Source: Alistipes sp.
GTDB lineage: Bacteria; Bacteroidota; Bacteroidia; Bacteroidales; Rikenellaceae
Length of the DNA: 15,654 bases
Reading direction: 5' to 3'
Assembly: GCA_020026435.1 (NCBI GenBank)
Contig: JAHHQK010000047.1
Coordinates: forward strand, 1 to 15,654
Positions 1 to 5,962 of the stretch are shown here, piece after piece (position 1 is the first letter of the stretch; each line of letters begins with the position of its first letter). The notes under the pieces were generated by a model that was given only the letters and a program-made list of their open reading frames with translations, did not search any database and had not been told where the DNA came from. A program made the position numbers and the translations under genes.

Positions 1-863
1 CCATCGCCAACATCCACGTGCCGAAGACCATCGACAACGACCTGCCCCTCCCCAACGGAGCTCCGACGTTCGGTTATGAGTCGGCCAAGGACAAGGGTGC
101 CGTGATCGGCCGCGCCGTCTATGTCGACGCCCGCACCAGCGGCAACTGGTTCGTATTGGCTGCCATGGGCCGTAGCGCAGGTCACCTCGCTTTCGGTATC
201 GGTGAGGCTTGCCACTACCCGATGATCGTGATCCCCGAGATGTTCAACAAGACCGAGATCACCGTCGACAAGATCGTCAAGCTGGTTGTTTCGTCGATCG
301 TCAAGCGTAAGATCATGAACATGGACTACGGTGCCGCCGTTATCTCGGAGGGCGTATTCCACGCTCTGTCGAACGAGGAGATCGCCAACAGCGGTATCCA
401 CTTCACCTACGACGAGCACGGACACCCCGAGTTGGGTAAGGTATCGAAGGCTCACATCTTCAACGAGCTGATCGAGAAGCGTGTGAAGGCCCTCGGACTG
501 AAGGTCAAGAGCCGTCCCGTGGAGCTGGGTTACGAGATCCGTTGCCAGACCCCGATCGCTTTCGACCTGACCTACTGCTCGGAGCTGGGTCTGGGTGTCT
601 ACAAACTCTTTGCCGACGGTTGCACGGGTTGCATGGTCTATGTTGACCAGCAGGGCAACTACACGCCGCTCTACCTGAAGGATCTCCAGGATCCCGAGTC
701 GGGCAAGATTCCGCCCCGTTTGGTGGACATCGAGTCGGACAAGTTCAAGGTTGTAGTGGAGAACATCCTCAACGCCATCACCGAGGACGACTACGAGGCT
801 GCCAAGAAGTATCTCCCCAACCCCGAGGAGTACGACTTCAACAAGATCCTCAACTGGAAATAA
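1..863 (+). CDS. 6-phosphofructokinase, probably pyrophosphate-dependent (5' truncated)
   Basis: The reading frame is already open at the left edge (first full codon at base 3) and stops at TAA 861-863, so the N-terminal part, including the GGD nucleotide/PPi loop, lies outside the window. The fragment carries the PfkA-family core: PKTIDND (catalytic aspartates), then MGRSAGHLA, an ISEG segment, and GYEIRCQTP in the place of the GHxQRGG sugar-phosphate motif. In this family the Lys in PKTIDND marks PPi-using members, while ATP enzymes have PGTIDND. I therefore infer the reversible reaction of fructose-6-phosphate with PPi to fructose-1,6-bisphosphate and Pi, a cytoplasmic glycolysis/gluconeogenesis step. 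The phosphoryl donor cannot be settled without the missing GGDGT/GGDDT motif. The family assignment is safe; PPi specificity is likely. A strong terminator follows after 25 nt, so this is the last gene of its transcript. Confidence 0.9.
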   Translation, partial: IANIHVPKTIDNDLPLPNGAPTFGYESAKDKGAVIGRAVYVDARTSGNWFVLAAMGRSAGHLAFGIGEACHYPMIVIPEMFNKTEITVDKIVKLVVSSIVKRKIMNMDYGAAVISEGVFHALSNEEIANSGIHFTYDEHGHPELGKVSKAHIFNELIEKRVKALGLKVKSRPVELGYEIRCQTPIAFDLTYCSELGLGVYKLFADGCTGCMVYVDQQGNYTPLYLKDLQDPESGKIPPRLVDIESDKFKVVVENILNAITEDDYEAAKKYLPNPEEYDFNKILNWK

Positions 864-888
864 TTCCCGTCACAAGGTCTATATTCCC

Positions 889-922
889 TCCCCGATCTCT
901 TCGCGAGGTCGGGGATTTTTTT
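889..922 (+). terminator. Rho-independent terminator of the phosphofructokinase gene
   Basis: Arms 889-899 and 905-915 form an 11-bp GC-rich stem (core CCCCGATCTC / GAGGTCGGGG, one G-T wobble) with a 5-nt loop. A run of seven T (916-922) follows. It sits 25 nt after the stop codon. Confidence 0.93.
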
Positions 923-1500
923 ATATCTGCCCTCCCCGTCCTGGGTAGAAAAGCAACTGCTGCCCGTCAACATCCACTATACCTGTCAAGCCGAAAAACA
1001 AACAGCCAACAACGCGGCTGACCTTCCAATCTCCGACGACCAATCAACCGGCAATACACCGAACGAAGTGACGCCTCCCGAGCGAAAATGGTCTGTAAGC
1101 AAAACACCAAACGGACTTATTGACTGACGAAGATCCCCGACTGTCTGTCAATACATCAAGCGGGTGAAGTGACATCTGACAAATAACAATGATCTAATGA
1201 AAAAATTCCGGGCGGAGGAAGTATTAAAGACAACCCACTGTCCTGCAAATAGATAACCGACAAATCAGCGAACAACAAGCATGCGGAATATCGGTCCAAG
1301 ACCGCAGTTATGCAATGAATCAGCCTATCAACAAACCGACATCAGCCCCCCAACGGCTATCAACCCGTTAAGACAAAGCTATTTACCCAATAAAGATCTG
1401 ATCAGCAGTAATCGAAACCGACGGCAAAAACCAGAAGGAGGGGAAAAGTGGTTAACCAATGTTAAGTAAATGTTAAATTATTTAAAATATTACTAAAATA
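923..1500. other. Long intergenic region without a recognisable gene
   Basis: About 580 nt in which I find no credible protein gene, tRNA or rRNA. The + strand is rich in A and C and poor in T and G between roughly 960 and 1440, unlike the genes on either side. An imperfect inverted repeat (ATTGAC-T-GAC at 1119-1128 with GTC-T-GTCAAT at 1143-1152) and a 10-bp palindrome TGGTTAACCA (1449-1458) are present. From 1449 the DNA turns AT-rich with three GTTAA motifs (1451-1475), directly ahead of the promoter at 1501. This may act as an upstream or operator element for the small RNA, but that is a guess. Confidence 0.5.
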
Positions 1501-1532
1501 TTTGCAGAACACGGAAAATGCCCTTATCTTTG
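1501..1532 (+). promoter_or_regulatory. Bacteroidota housekeeping promoter for the small RNA
   Basis: A -33 box TTTG (1501-1504) and a -7 box TATCTTTG (1525-1532) are separated by 20 nt. This matches the Bacteroidota sigma-ABfr consensus TTTG...TAnnTTTG exactly. An AT-rich tract lies immediately upstream. Transcription should start at about 1537-1540. No protein gene on the + strand lies downstream within reach, and a terminator ends at 1631, so the promoter appears to serve a short RNA. Confidence 0.85.
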
Positions 1533-1537
1533 CAGTG

Positions 1538-1631
1538 AAGTTTTAAGGTTCATTTTAGGTTAGTAGTTTTAGGTTGGTGAGGAAACGACGGAATCAGGAT
1601 GTAAATCCGATTTCAGAGTTTCCTTTTTTTT
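1538..1631 (+). ncRNA. Candidate small regulatory RNA, about 95 nt
   Basis: This is predicted from a consensus promoter immediately upstream and a Rho-independent terminator at its end, with no convincing ORF between them. The 5' half is mostly single-stranded and holds three copies of a TTTTA(A)GGTT motif (1541-1550, 1553-1561, 1567-1575). The 3' half folds into one long hairpin. The lower stem is AGGAAAC (1580-1586) with GTTTCCT (1618-1624). Above it is a 3x3 internal loop that can form tandem G-A pairs (1587-1588 with 1616-1617). The upper stem is 1590-1600 with 1605-1614, with one bulged A (1596) and a GTAA (GNRA-type) tetraloop. T8 (1624-1631) follows. Bases 1536-1551 are identical to the + strand of the hutU-hutH gap, so the RNA is antisense to the hut mRNA there. 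I do not recognise it as a known family (not 6S, tmRNA or SRP RNA). Its existence is well supported; its function is inferred. Confidence 0.75.
1580..1631 (+). terminator. Terminator hairpin of the small RNA
   Basis: A 7-bp base stem (1580-1586 / 1618-1624) carries an upper 10-bp stem capped by GTAA, followed by eight T (1624-1631). The upper stem is far longer than termination needs, so it is probably also a functional or stabilising part of the RNA. Confidence 0.8.
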
Positions 1632-1647
1632 GTGCCTTGCAGGCACA
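1631..1647. repeat. Short perfect inverted repeat behind the small RNA
   Basis: TGTGCCT (1631-1637), loop TGC, AGGCACA (1641-1647). It starts on the last T of the small RNA terminator. Neither strand has a T-run after it, so it is not itself a standard terminator. It could shield the 3' end of read-through RNA, or be a protein site. Confidence 0.45.
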
Positions 1648-1723
1648 TATTTCACTGATAATCAATCATACAAATATAATTCAGGCAAGCACACCGATGT
1701 ATGTTACCCCATGCGGAAGTTGT

Positions 1724-2230
1724 TCAGAAGAGCGACGGCACGGGATAGGCCTCCAGAGGGGTCGAGGGATGAAGATGAATCAGACGACGGGCCTTCTTCA
1801 GAGCGCGGTTCACGGTCTGCCGCGTGCCGCCTGCACCGCCGCCATACCAGGTAACGATCGTTGCGGCGTGGTCGATCAGATAACCGTTGCGCACGGCATA
1901 GACCCCGCGCGAATAGCCCTCGGAGAGGATCACCACCTCGTCGGCGGCCTCCAGGATGCGGTTGAACCGCCTCTGCTCCTCCTCGGGGAAGAGACGTTCC
2001 TGCCCCCGAAACGGCACAACGGCCACCAGACGCAGATCACCCCACCGCTCGCGCAGCTCCAGCACAGCCTCGGCCGCCGCCATATCGAAGCCAATAGCCA
2101 TACCGCTCAGGAAACACCGCCGCCCCGCACGCCACAGAGCCTCGATCGTCTGACGCAACCGCAGGTCGGCCTCGTGCCGATAGCTGCGATGACCCGTGAA
2201 GGCCACAGTAATATCAAATTCGGATTTCAT
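1724..2230 (-). CDS. SLOG-superfamily protein, YpsA/DUF1273-like
   Basis: The protein has 168 residues. It opens with a beta-strand and the FTGHR motif (residues 11-15), typical of the YpsA/DUF1273 branch of the SLOG (Rossmann-like, nucleotide-binding) superfamily. It continues with LSGMAIGFDM (41-50), the glycine-rich loop for a nucleotide-type ligand, and PEEEQRRF (82-89) plus an EVVILSEGYSRG segment (98-109), all usual in this family. There is no signal peptide or membrane segment, so it should be cytoplasmic. Family members are thought to bind nucleotide-derived ligands, but the biochemical role is not established and I assign none. It is transcribed alone, divergent from the ytxH-like gene and convergent toward the small RNA. 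No clear promoter is visible: TATCTTTA at about 14-7 nt before the start resembles a -7 box but would leave almost no leader. Confidence 0.85.
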   Translation of the reverse strand: MKSEFDITVAFTGHRSYRHEADLRLRQTIEALWRAGRRCFLSGMAIGFDMAAAEAVLELRERWGDLRLVAVVPFRGQERLFPEEEQRRFNRILEAADEVVILSEGYSRGVYAVRNGYLIDHAATIVTWYGGGAGGTRQTVNRALKKARRLIHLHPSTPLEAYPVPSLF

Positions 2231-2258
2231 GTTCTAAAGATAGTGATTTTGGCGCGGA

Positions 2259-2273
2259 GTTTGATTCTCAAAC
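2259..2273. repeat. Inverted repeat in the divergent intergenic region
   Basis: GTTTGA (2259-2264), spacer TTC, TCAAAC (2268-2273). This perfect 6-bp inverted repeat lies in the 70-nt space between the divergent SLOG and YtxH-like genes, where an operator would be expected. It is short, so chance is possible. Confidence 0.3.
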
Positions 2274-2300
2274 GGATGTTTTAACCAAAATCAAGCTATT

Positions 2301-2513
2301 ATGAAAAATTCAGGTATTGCAATCGCATCGCTTATCGGAGGTATGCTCGTAGGATCGGCCCTCACTCTGCTCTTCGCCCCACAGTCGGGCAACGAAACCC
2401 GCCGCAAGATCAAGGAATTCATCGACGAGGAGGCCGACAAGATGAGGGGCGAGATCGAGAAGGTCCGCTGCAAATGCGAAGAAAGAGCCGCCACCCACGA
2501 GATGGAGGAGTAG
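2301..2513 (+). CDS. YtxH domain-containing small membrane-anchored protein
   Basis: The protein has 70 residues. A glycine-rich N-terminal transmembrane helix (about residues 5-26, with IGGMLVGSALTLLFAP) leads into a charged helix of Lys, Glu, Asp and Arg (residues 33-60). Small membrane segment, FAPQSG turn and coiled-coil-like tail together define the YtxH family (general stress/envelope-associated; exact role unknown). The last codons hold GGAGGAG (2504-2510), which serves as ribosome binding site for the next gene 9 nt downstream. The two genes should therefore be translated from one mRNA. A YtxH protein followed by a two-helix membrane protein is a recurring pair in bacteria, comparable with YqjD/YqjE of enterobacteria. 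Confidence 0.85.
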   Translation: MKNSGIAIASLIGGMLVGSALTLLFAPQSGNETRRKIKEFIDEEADKMRGEIEKVRCKCEERAATHEMEE

Positions 2514-2519
2514 ACCCCT

Positions 2520-2912
2520 ATGCCGACTCACCATTCGATGAATGGCCCTAAGAACACATCCGGCGCTCGCTTCGCCCTGGCGCTGATCTTCTTTACCTTT
2601 GCCGTCGGATTTGCCTTCCTGCTGCTCTTGGGTGCGGGAATCGCCTGGTTATCCATGCTGACGGGATCACCGATCGTGGCGTTAACGATCGCCGGATGTT
2701 TTTCTCTGATACTGGCTGTCGTGATCTACCTGGTGGGGCTGCGCAAACGCCTCAACCGCATTCATCACGACGCCCTGATCATCACCCAGACGGGACGCGA
2801 GCTCCACGACACCTACCAATGGGTGATGGACAAAATCTCACTGGTCCGGACCTTCGAAGAACAGTTCTTTTCCCCGCTCTTTACTCCAAAAGAAAAGGAT
2901 CGTCCCCAATAG
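2520..2912 (+). CDS. Small two-helix membrane protein, holin-superfamily/YqjE-like
   Basis: The protein has 130 residues. A polar N-terminus is followed by two strong hydrophobic helices (about residues 20-46 and 51-72), a short basic stretch GLRKRLNR that should face the cytoplasm, and a soluble tail of about 55 residues ending in charged amino acids. The arrangement fits the phage-holin-superfamily/YqjE-like envelope proteins found next to YtxH genes, but no diagnostic motif proves it. The start at 2520 is supported by GGAGGAG at 2504-2510; an in-frame ATG at 2538 is the alternative. The TAG stop (2910-2912) lies inside the loop of the terminator hairpin, so the coding end and terminator are fused. 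The function is unknown; a stress or envelope role is inferred only from the YtxH neighbour. Confidence 0.8.
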   Translation: MPTHHSMNGPKNTSGARFALALIFFTFAVGFAFLLLLGAGIAWLSMLTGSPIVALTIAGCFSLILAVVIYLVGLRKRLNRIHHDALIITQTGRELHDTYQWVMDKISLVRTFEEQFFSPLFTPKEKDRPQ

Positions 2913-2928
2913 GAGACGATCCTTTTTT
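2893..2928. terminator. Bidirectional Rho-independent terminator
   Basis: A 12-bp perfect stem AAAAGGATCGTC (2893-2904) / GACGATCCTTTT (2915-2926) has a 10-nt loop. On the + strand it ends in T6 (2923-2928). On the - strand the complement ends in TTTTCTTTT, so it can end both the ytxH-like operon and the convergent rubrerythrin gene (stop at 2946). The stop codon of the upstream gene is in the loop. Confidence 0.9.
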
Positions 2929-2945
2929 CGTGGCTTGAATTCGGA

Positions 2946-3503
2946 TTATTTGCCGAAGTAGCGCTTGTAAAGACCCTCAAAGCCCTTGCCGTGGCGAGCC
3001 TCGTCCTTAGCCATCTCGTGAACCGTGTCGTGAACAGCGTCGAGGTTCTGCTCCTTGGCCAGACGGGCCAGACGCATCTTGTCCTCGCAGGCACCGCACT
3101 CGGCGTTCATACGCTTCTCGAGATTGGTCTTGGTGTCCCAAACCACCTCACCAATCAGTTCGGCGAACTTCGAAGCGTGCTCTGCCTCCTCCCAAGCGTA
3201 ACGCTTGTAAGCCTCGGCGATCTCGGGGTAACCCTCGCGGTCGGCCTGACGGCTCATGGCCAGATACATACCCACCTCGGTGCACTCACCCATGAAGTGG
3301 TTCTGGAGACCCTCCCAGAGCTCCGAACTGGCACCCTTACCGTCACCGATCTTGTGCTCGGTCACGAAATCGAGGTCACCCTCCTGCTCAACAACTTCTA
3401 CAAATTTATCTTTACCGACCTTACACATCGGGCACTGCTCGGGTGCCTCAGGTCCTTCGTGAATGTAACCGCATACGGTACAACGCCATTTCTTTGTTGC
3501 CAT
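2946..3503 (-). CDS. Reverse rubrerythrin (rubredoxin domain first)
   Basis: The protein has 185 residues. An N-terminal rubredoxin-like domain binds iron through CTVC (C8, C11) and CPMC (C24, C27). The ferritin-like diiron domain follows, with E73, the EEAEH helix (E105-H109), E140 and DEARH (167-171) providing the carboxylate and histidine ligands. Classical rubrerythrins carry the rubredoxin domain at the C-terminus; this order is the reverse type. Such enzymes act as cytoplasmic NAD(P)H-linked peroxidases, reducing H2O2 and often O2 in anaerobes; the activity here is inferred from the family. Both metal sites look complete. The gene is monocistronic, with a consensus promoter about 50 nt upstream and a shared terminator downstream. 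The leader is AT-rich without a Shine-Dalgarno sequence, as usual in this phylum. No peroxide-sensor site could be identified. Confidence 0.95.
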   Translation of the reverse strand: MATKKWRCTVCGYIHEGPEAPEQCPMCKVGKDKFVEVVEQEGDLDFVTEHKIGDGKGASSELWEGLQNHFMGECTEVGMYLAMSRQADREGYPEIAEAYKRYAWEEAEHASKFAELIGEVVWDTKTNLEKRMNAECGACEDKMRLARLAKEQNLDAVHDTVHEMAKDEARHGKGFEGLYKRYFGK

Positions 3504-3554
3504 AGTCTTAATGTATTAAAGTGTGTGTGTGTTATTTGTTCTTGTTTCCAGTGG

Positions 3555-3584
3555 CAAAAGTAGTAAAAACTTTTAATGTGCAAA
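3555..3584 (-). promoter_or_regulatory. Promoter of the reverse rubrerythrin gene
   Basis: Read on the - strand: -33 box TTTG (3584-3581), 18-nt spacer, -7 box TACTTTTG (3562-3555). It matches the Bacteroidota consensus and leaves a 5' UTR of about 45 nt. Confidence 0.8.
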
Positions 3585-3632
3585 TATTTTGCCGATTGTT
3601 TTTATTTATAGGGGGATAAGCCTGTCTTATAC

Positions 3633-4562
3633 TCAATTTCTGCGGTCTATAACCTCTTCGATATAAGCCACATCCGTCGAATCCTTAATCAGCACCTTCT
3701 TCTCCTCGTCCAGCAGGTAAATCGAGGGGATGGCCCTCAGGTCGTAGCTCCCTTCGCTGCGCAGCCGGCAGCCGCGATCATAAGCATTGATCCACCCGAC
3801 GGGAACCTCCTCCCGGTGTGCCTGCCAGGCCTTGAGATCCTCGTCGGGATAGAGCGCGAGGAGCTTCAGCCGTCCCTGCTCGATCATCTCGGCGAGCATC
3901 GGCGACGAGGCGAGGGCATCATGCACCTCACGGCACATCGGGCAGTCGGGGTTATTGATGTAAAGCAGCACATACTCCGCCTTCAGATCGTAGAGGCGGT
4001 GGGTGACGCCCGATGCCAGCGTATATTCCAGGTCATTGGCCGGCTCCCCCACACGGTTCCGCAAAGCCATCTCCAACTCATAAGCCGGAGCGATGCGCTC
4101 GTAGTCGTTGTAGTAGGGGCTGTCCAGTATGGCACGCAGGACGGGGATATAAAGTTCGTCGTTGCGCAAGGGGGAGTTGGGATCGTGGAGCACCTGCTCG
4201 CCCATCCACGCAAAGTAGCCCAGCATGGGACGCGACACAGAGGCCTTACGCATCAGCCGTTCGATGGGTGCGGGATTGTTCGGTTCGTCAAGCAGCAGGG
4301 CCGTATAGCGGGCAAAGGCCTCCATCATGTGGAGCGTGTCGGTCTGACGGATGAAGAGCGTGTCGGAGAAGTCGAACCGGTCCCAGTAATGCTCCCTGAG
4401 CCATTCGTCGCACTCCTCCTGAGGGACGCTCATCGGCACCACGGCCGGAAGAAAGATCTTCGAGGGTTCGGTCTTGATCGTGTTTTTCGGAGCGTGCCCT
4501 CCGCAGCCGACCGCAAGCGAGGCCAGCATCAGCAGGGACAGATATCGGATGATTCGTTTCAT
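3633..4562 (-). CDS. Lipoprotein with DUF5106-like N-domain and thioredoxin-like C-domain
   Basis: The protein has 309 residues. It begins MKRIIRYLSLLMLASLAVGC: a basic n-region, hydrophobic core and lipobox LAVGC with the lipidated Cys at position 20. It is therefore an exported lipoprotein of the periplasm or outer membrane. Residues about 35-180 resemble the DUF5106 helical domain that precedes thioredoxin-like domains in Bacteroidota. Residues about 190-309 look thioredoxin-like: strand YVLLYINNPDCPMC with a CPMC redox motif (C207, C210), and AIPSIYLLD with the expected cis-proline (P279). A thiol-disulfide role in the envelope is inferred; substrate and partner are unknown. It is transcribed alone from a -7 box at 4594-4587. 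No clear terminator is visible behind the stop, only a weak ATAAG/CTTAT hairpin. Confidence 0.8.
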   Translation of the reverse strand: MKRIIRYLSLLMLASLAVGCGGHAPKNTIKTEPSKIFLPAVVPMSVPQEECDEWLREHYWDRFDFSDTLFIRQTDTLHMMEAFARYTALLLDEPNNPAPIERLMRKASVSRPMLGYFAWMGEQVLHDPNSPLRNDELYIPVLRAILDSPYYNDYERIAPAYELEMALRNRVGEPANDLEYTLASGVTHRLYDLKAEYVLLYINNPDCPMCREVHDALASSPMLAEMIEQGRLKLLALYPDEDLKAWQAHREEVPVGWINAYDRGCRLRSEGSYDLRAIPSIYLLDEEKKVLIKDSTDVAYIEEVIDRRN

Positions 4563-4586
4563 GGCTTCATACTATATATATAAATA

Positions 4587-4594
4587 CAAAGTTA
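4587..4594 (-). promoter_or_regulatory. -7 promoter box of the lipoprotein gene
   Basis: The - strand reads TAACTTTG (4594-4587), a full match to TAnnTTTG, 24 nt before the ATG. No good TTTG -33 box is found at the usual distance, so the promoter may be weak or activator-dependent. Confidence 0.55.
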
Positions 4595-4627
4595 CTATTT
4601 TCGCCCGAAATGCCGCCATTCCTCCCC

Positions 4628-4670
4628 AAAAAAAAGTCCGGCCGAAGGCTTCAAAAGCACTCCGGCCGGA
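4628..4670 (-). terminator. Terminator of the hut operon
   Basis: Read on the - strand: TCCGGCCG (4670-4663) pairs with CGGCCGGA (4644-4637). An inner GCTT/AAGC hairpin sits in the loop, and a run of eight T follows after one C (4635-4628). It lies about 48 nt after the hutI stop. The + strand also shows T5 after the stem (4671-4675), so weak bidirectional activity is possible. Confidence 0.9.
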
Positions 4671-4717
4671 TTTTTCTCAGGCTGCGGGGCGGATTCCACC
4701 CCACGGCAATCCGATTT

Positions 4718-5962
4718 TCAGACCACGATCTCCTTGCCGCGCAGGAACACACGCTCGATGAGGGGCGTCTGGTAGGCATAGGTAAAGTATTCGACCGACG
4801 GCATGGGCTTGGTCAGGAAGAAGTTGGCTACCTTGCCCTCGGTGATCGAACCGAAGTCGCGGCTCAGACCCATGGCGCAGGCACCGTTGATCGTCGCGGC
4901 ATGGATGGCCTCGGCGGGGGTCATCTTCATGCGGAACGAGGCCAGGGCCATCACCATCCGCATATTGCCCGAGGGCGACGATCCGGGGTTGTAGTCCGAG
5001 GCCAGGGCTACGGCCAGTCCCGAGTCGATCATCTGCCGGGCGGGCGGATAGCTCATGCCCAGGAAGAAGGCCGCTCCGGGCAACATCGTGGGCATGGTCG
5101 TTGATCCGGACAGCACGCGGATCTCCTCCTCGCCCATACGTTCGAGGTGGTCGACCGACAAGGCCCTATGTTCGACACCGACCTGCACACCGCCCGACAC
5201 GGCCAGTTCGTTGGCGTGGATCTTGGCCTTCATGCCGAAGCGGGCGCCCGTCTGGATGATGCGGGCGGTCTGCTCGACCGTGAAGAAGCCCTCGTCGCAG
5301 AACACGTCGATGAAGTCGGCCAAATTCTCCGTGGCCACGGCGGGGATCATCTCGCGGCAGATCAGATCGACATATTCGTCCTGACGTCCGCGGTAATCGC
5401 GTGCCACGGCGTGCGCCCCGAGGAACGTGGCCCGCACCTCAAGAGGTGTGGTCTGACGGATGCGGCGGATCACGCGCAGCATCTTCAGCTCGTCCTCGGT
5501 CGACAGGCCGTAGCCCGACTTGATCTCCACACAGCCCGTACCCATGGCCGTGATCTCGCGGATACGCTCCATGGCCTGGCGGTAGAGTTCCTCCTCGGAG
5601 GTATTATGCAGCAGGTCGGCCGAATTGAGGATGCCTCCGCCACGGCGGGCGATCTCCTCATAGCTCAGTCCGTGGATCTTGTCCAGGAACTCCTGCTCGC
5701 GGCTGCCGGCATAGACCAGGTGGGTATGCGAGTCGCAGAACGAGGGAAAGAGCATTCCGCCCCCGGCATCGATGACCTGTTTGACCTCGATGGGCGGCAT
5801 CTCGTCCATGCGTCCGAAGGCCGTGATGCGGCCCTCATCGCAGAGCAGCCACGCATCATCGAGCGTTTCGAGGCGATCCATCTCCTCACCGCAGATGCGC
5901 AGGCGGCCGCGGCGTTCGATGCCGACGATCCTGCCTATATTCTTGACCAGTATTCGCTTCAT
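4718..5962 (-). CDS. hutI: Imidazolonepropionase
   Basis: The protein has 414 residues, the normal length. It hydrolyses 4-imidazolone-5-propionate to N-formimino-L-glutamate, step three of histidine breakdown, in the cytoplasm. It is an amidohydrolase-fold metalloenzyme. The metal motif DSHTH (H79, H81) lies in CDSHTHLVYAGSRE, with the substrate arginine R88; H249 and E252 follow in KIHANEL, H272 in SVDHLE, and the late metal ligand D323 in LASDYNPGSSPSGN. All key residues are present. Its ATG overlaps the hutH stop by 4 nt (ATGA, 5959-5962), which indicates translational coupling. It is the last gene of the operon and is followed by a strong terminator. Confidence 0.97.
   Translation of the reverse strand: MKRILVKNIGRIVGIERRGRLRICGEEMDRLETLDDAWLLCDEGRITAFGRMDEMPPIEVKQVIDAGGGMLFPSFCDSHTHLVYAGSREQEFLDKIHGLSYEEIARRGGGILNSADLLHNTSEEELYRQAMERIREITAMGTGCVEIKSGYGLSTEDELKMLRVIRRIRQTTPLEVRATFLGAHAVARDYRGRQDEYVDLICREMIPAVATENLADFIDVFCDEGFFTVEQTARIIQTGARFGMKAKIHANELAVSGGVQVGVEHRALSVDHLERMGEEEIRVLSGSTTMPTMLPGAAFFLGMSYPPARQMIDSGLAVALASDYNPGSSPSGNMRMVMALASFRMKMTPAEAIHAATINGACAMGLSRDFGSITEGKVANFFLTKPMPSVEYFTYAYQTPLIERVFLRGKEIVV

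Noticed and set aside
1197..1256. 19-codon micro-ORF MKKFRAEEVLKTTHCPANR in the intergenic region
   Set aside because: It has no ribosome binding site, promoter or evidence of conservation; a frame this short is expected by chance.
1281..1469. 62-codon + strand frame in the intergenic region
   Set aside because: Low-complexity translation rich in Asn, Pro and Gln, no Shine-Dalgarno or promoter, and it ends inside the AT-rich promoter-upstream tract.
1671..1678. TATATTTG on the - strand, a -7-like box facing the small RNA
   Set aside because: No -33 box lies at a suitable distance and the site is in an AT-rich spacer where such matches arise easily; an antisense RNA is not supported.
1574..2284. 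+ strand open frame starting with GTG over the sRNA terminator and opposite the SLOG gene
   Set aside because: It begins inside the sRNA, has no ribosome binding site, and most of its length is the shadow of the SLOG gene.
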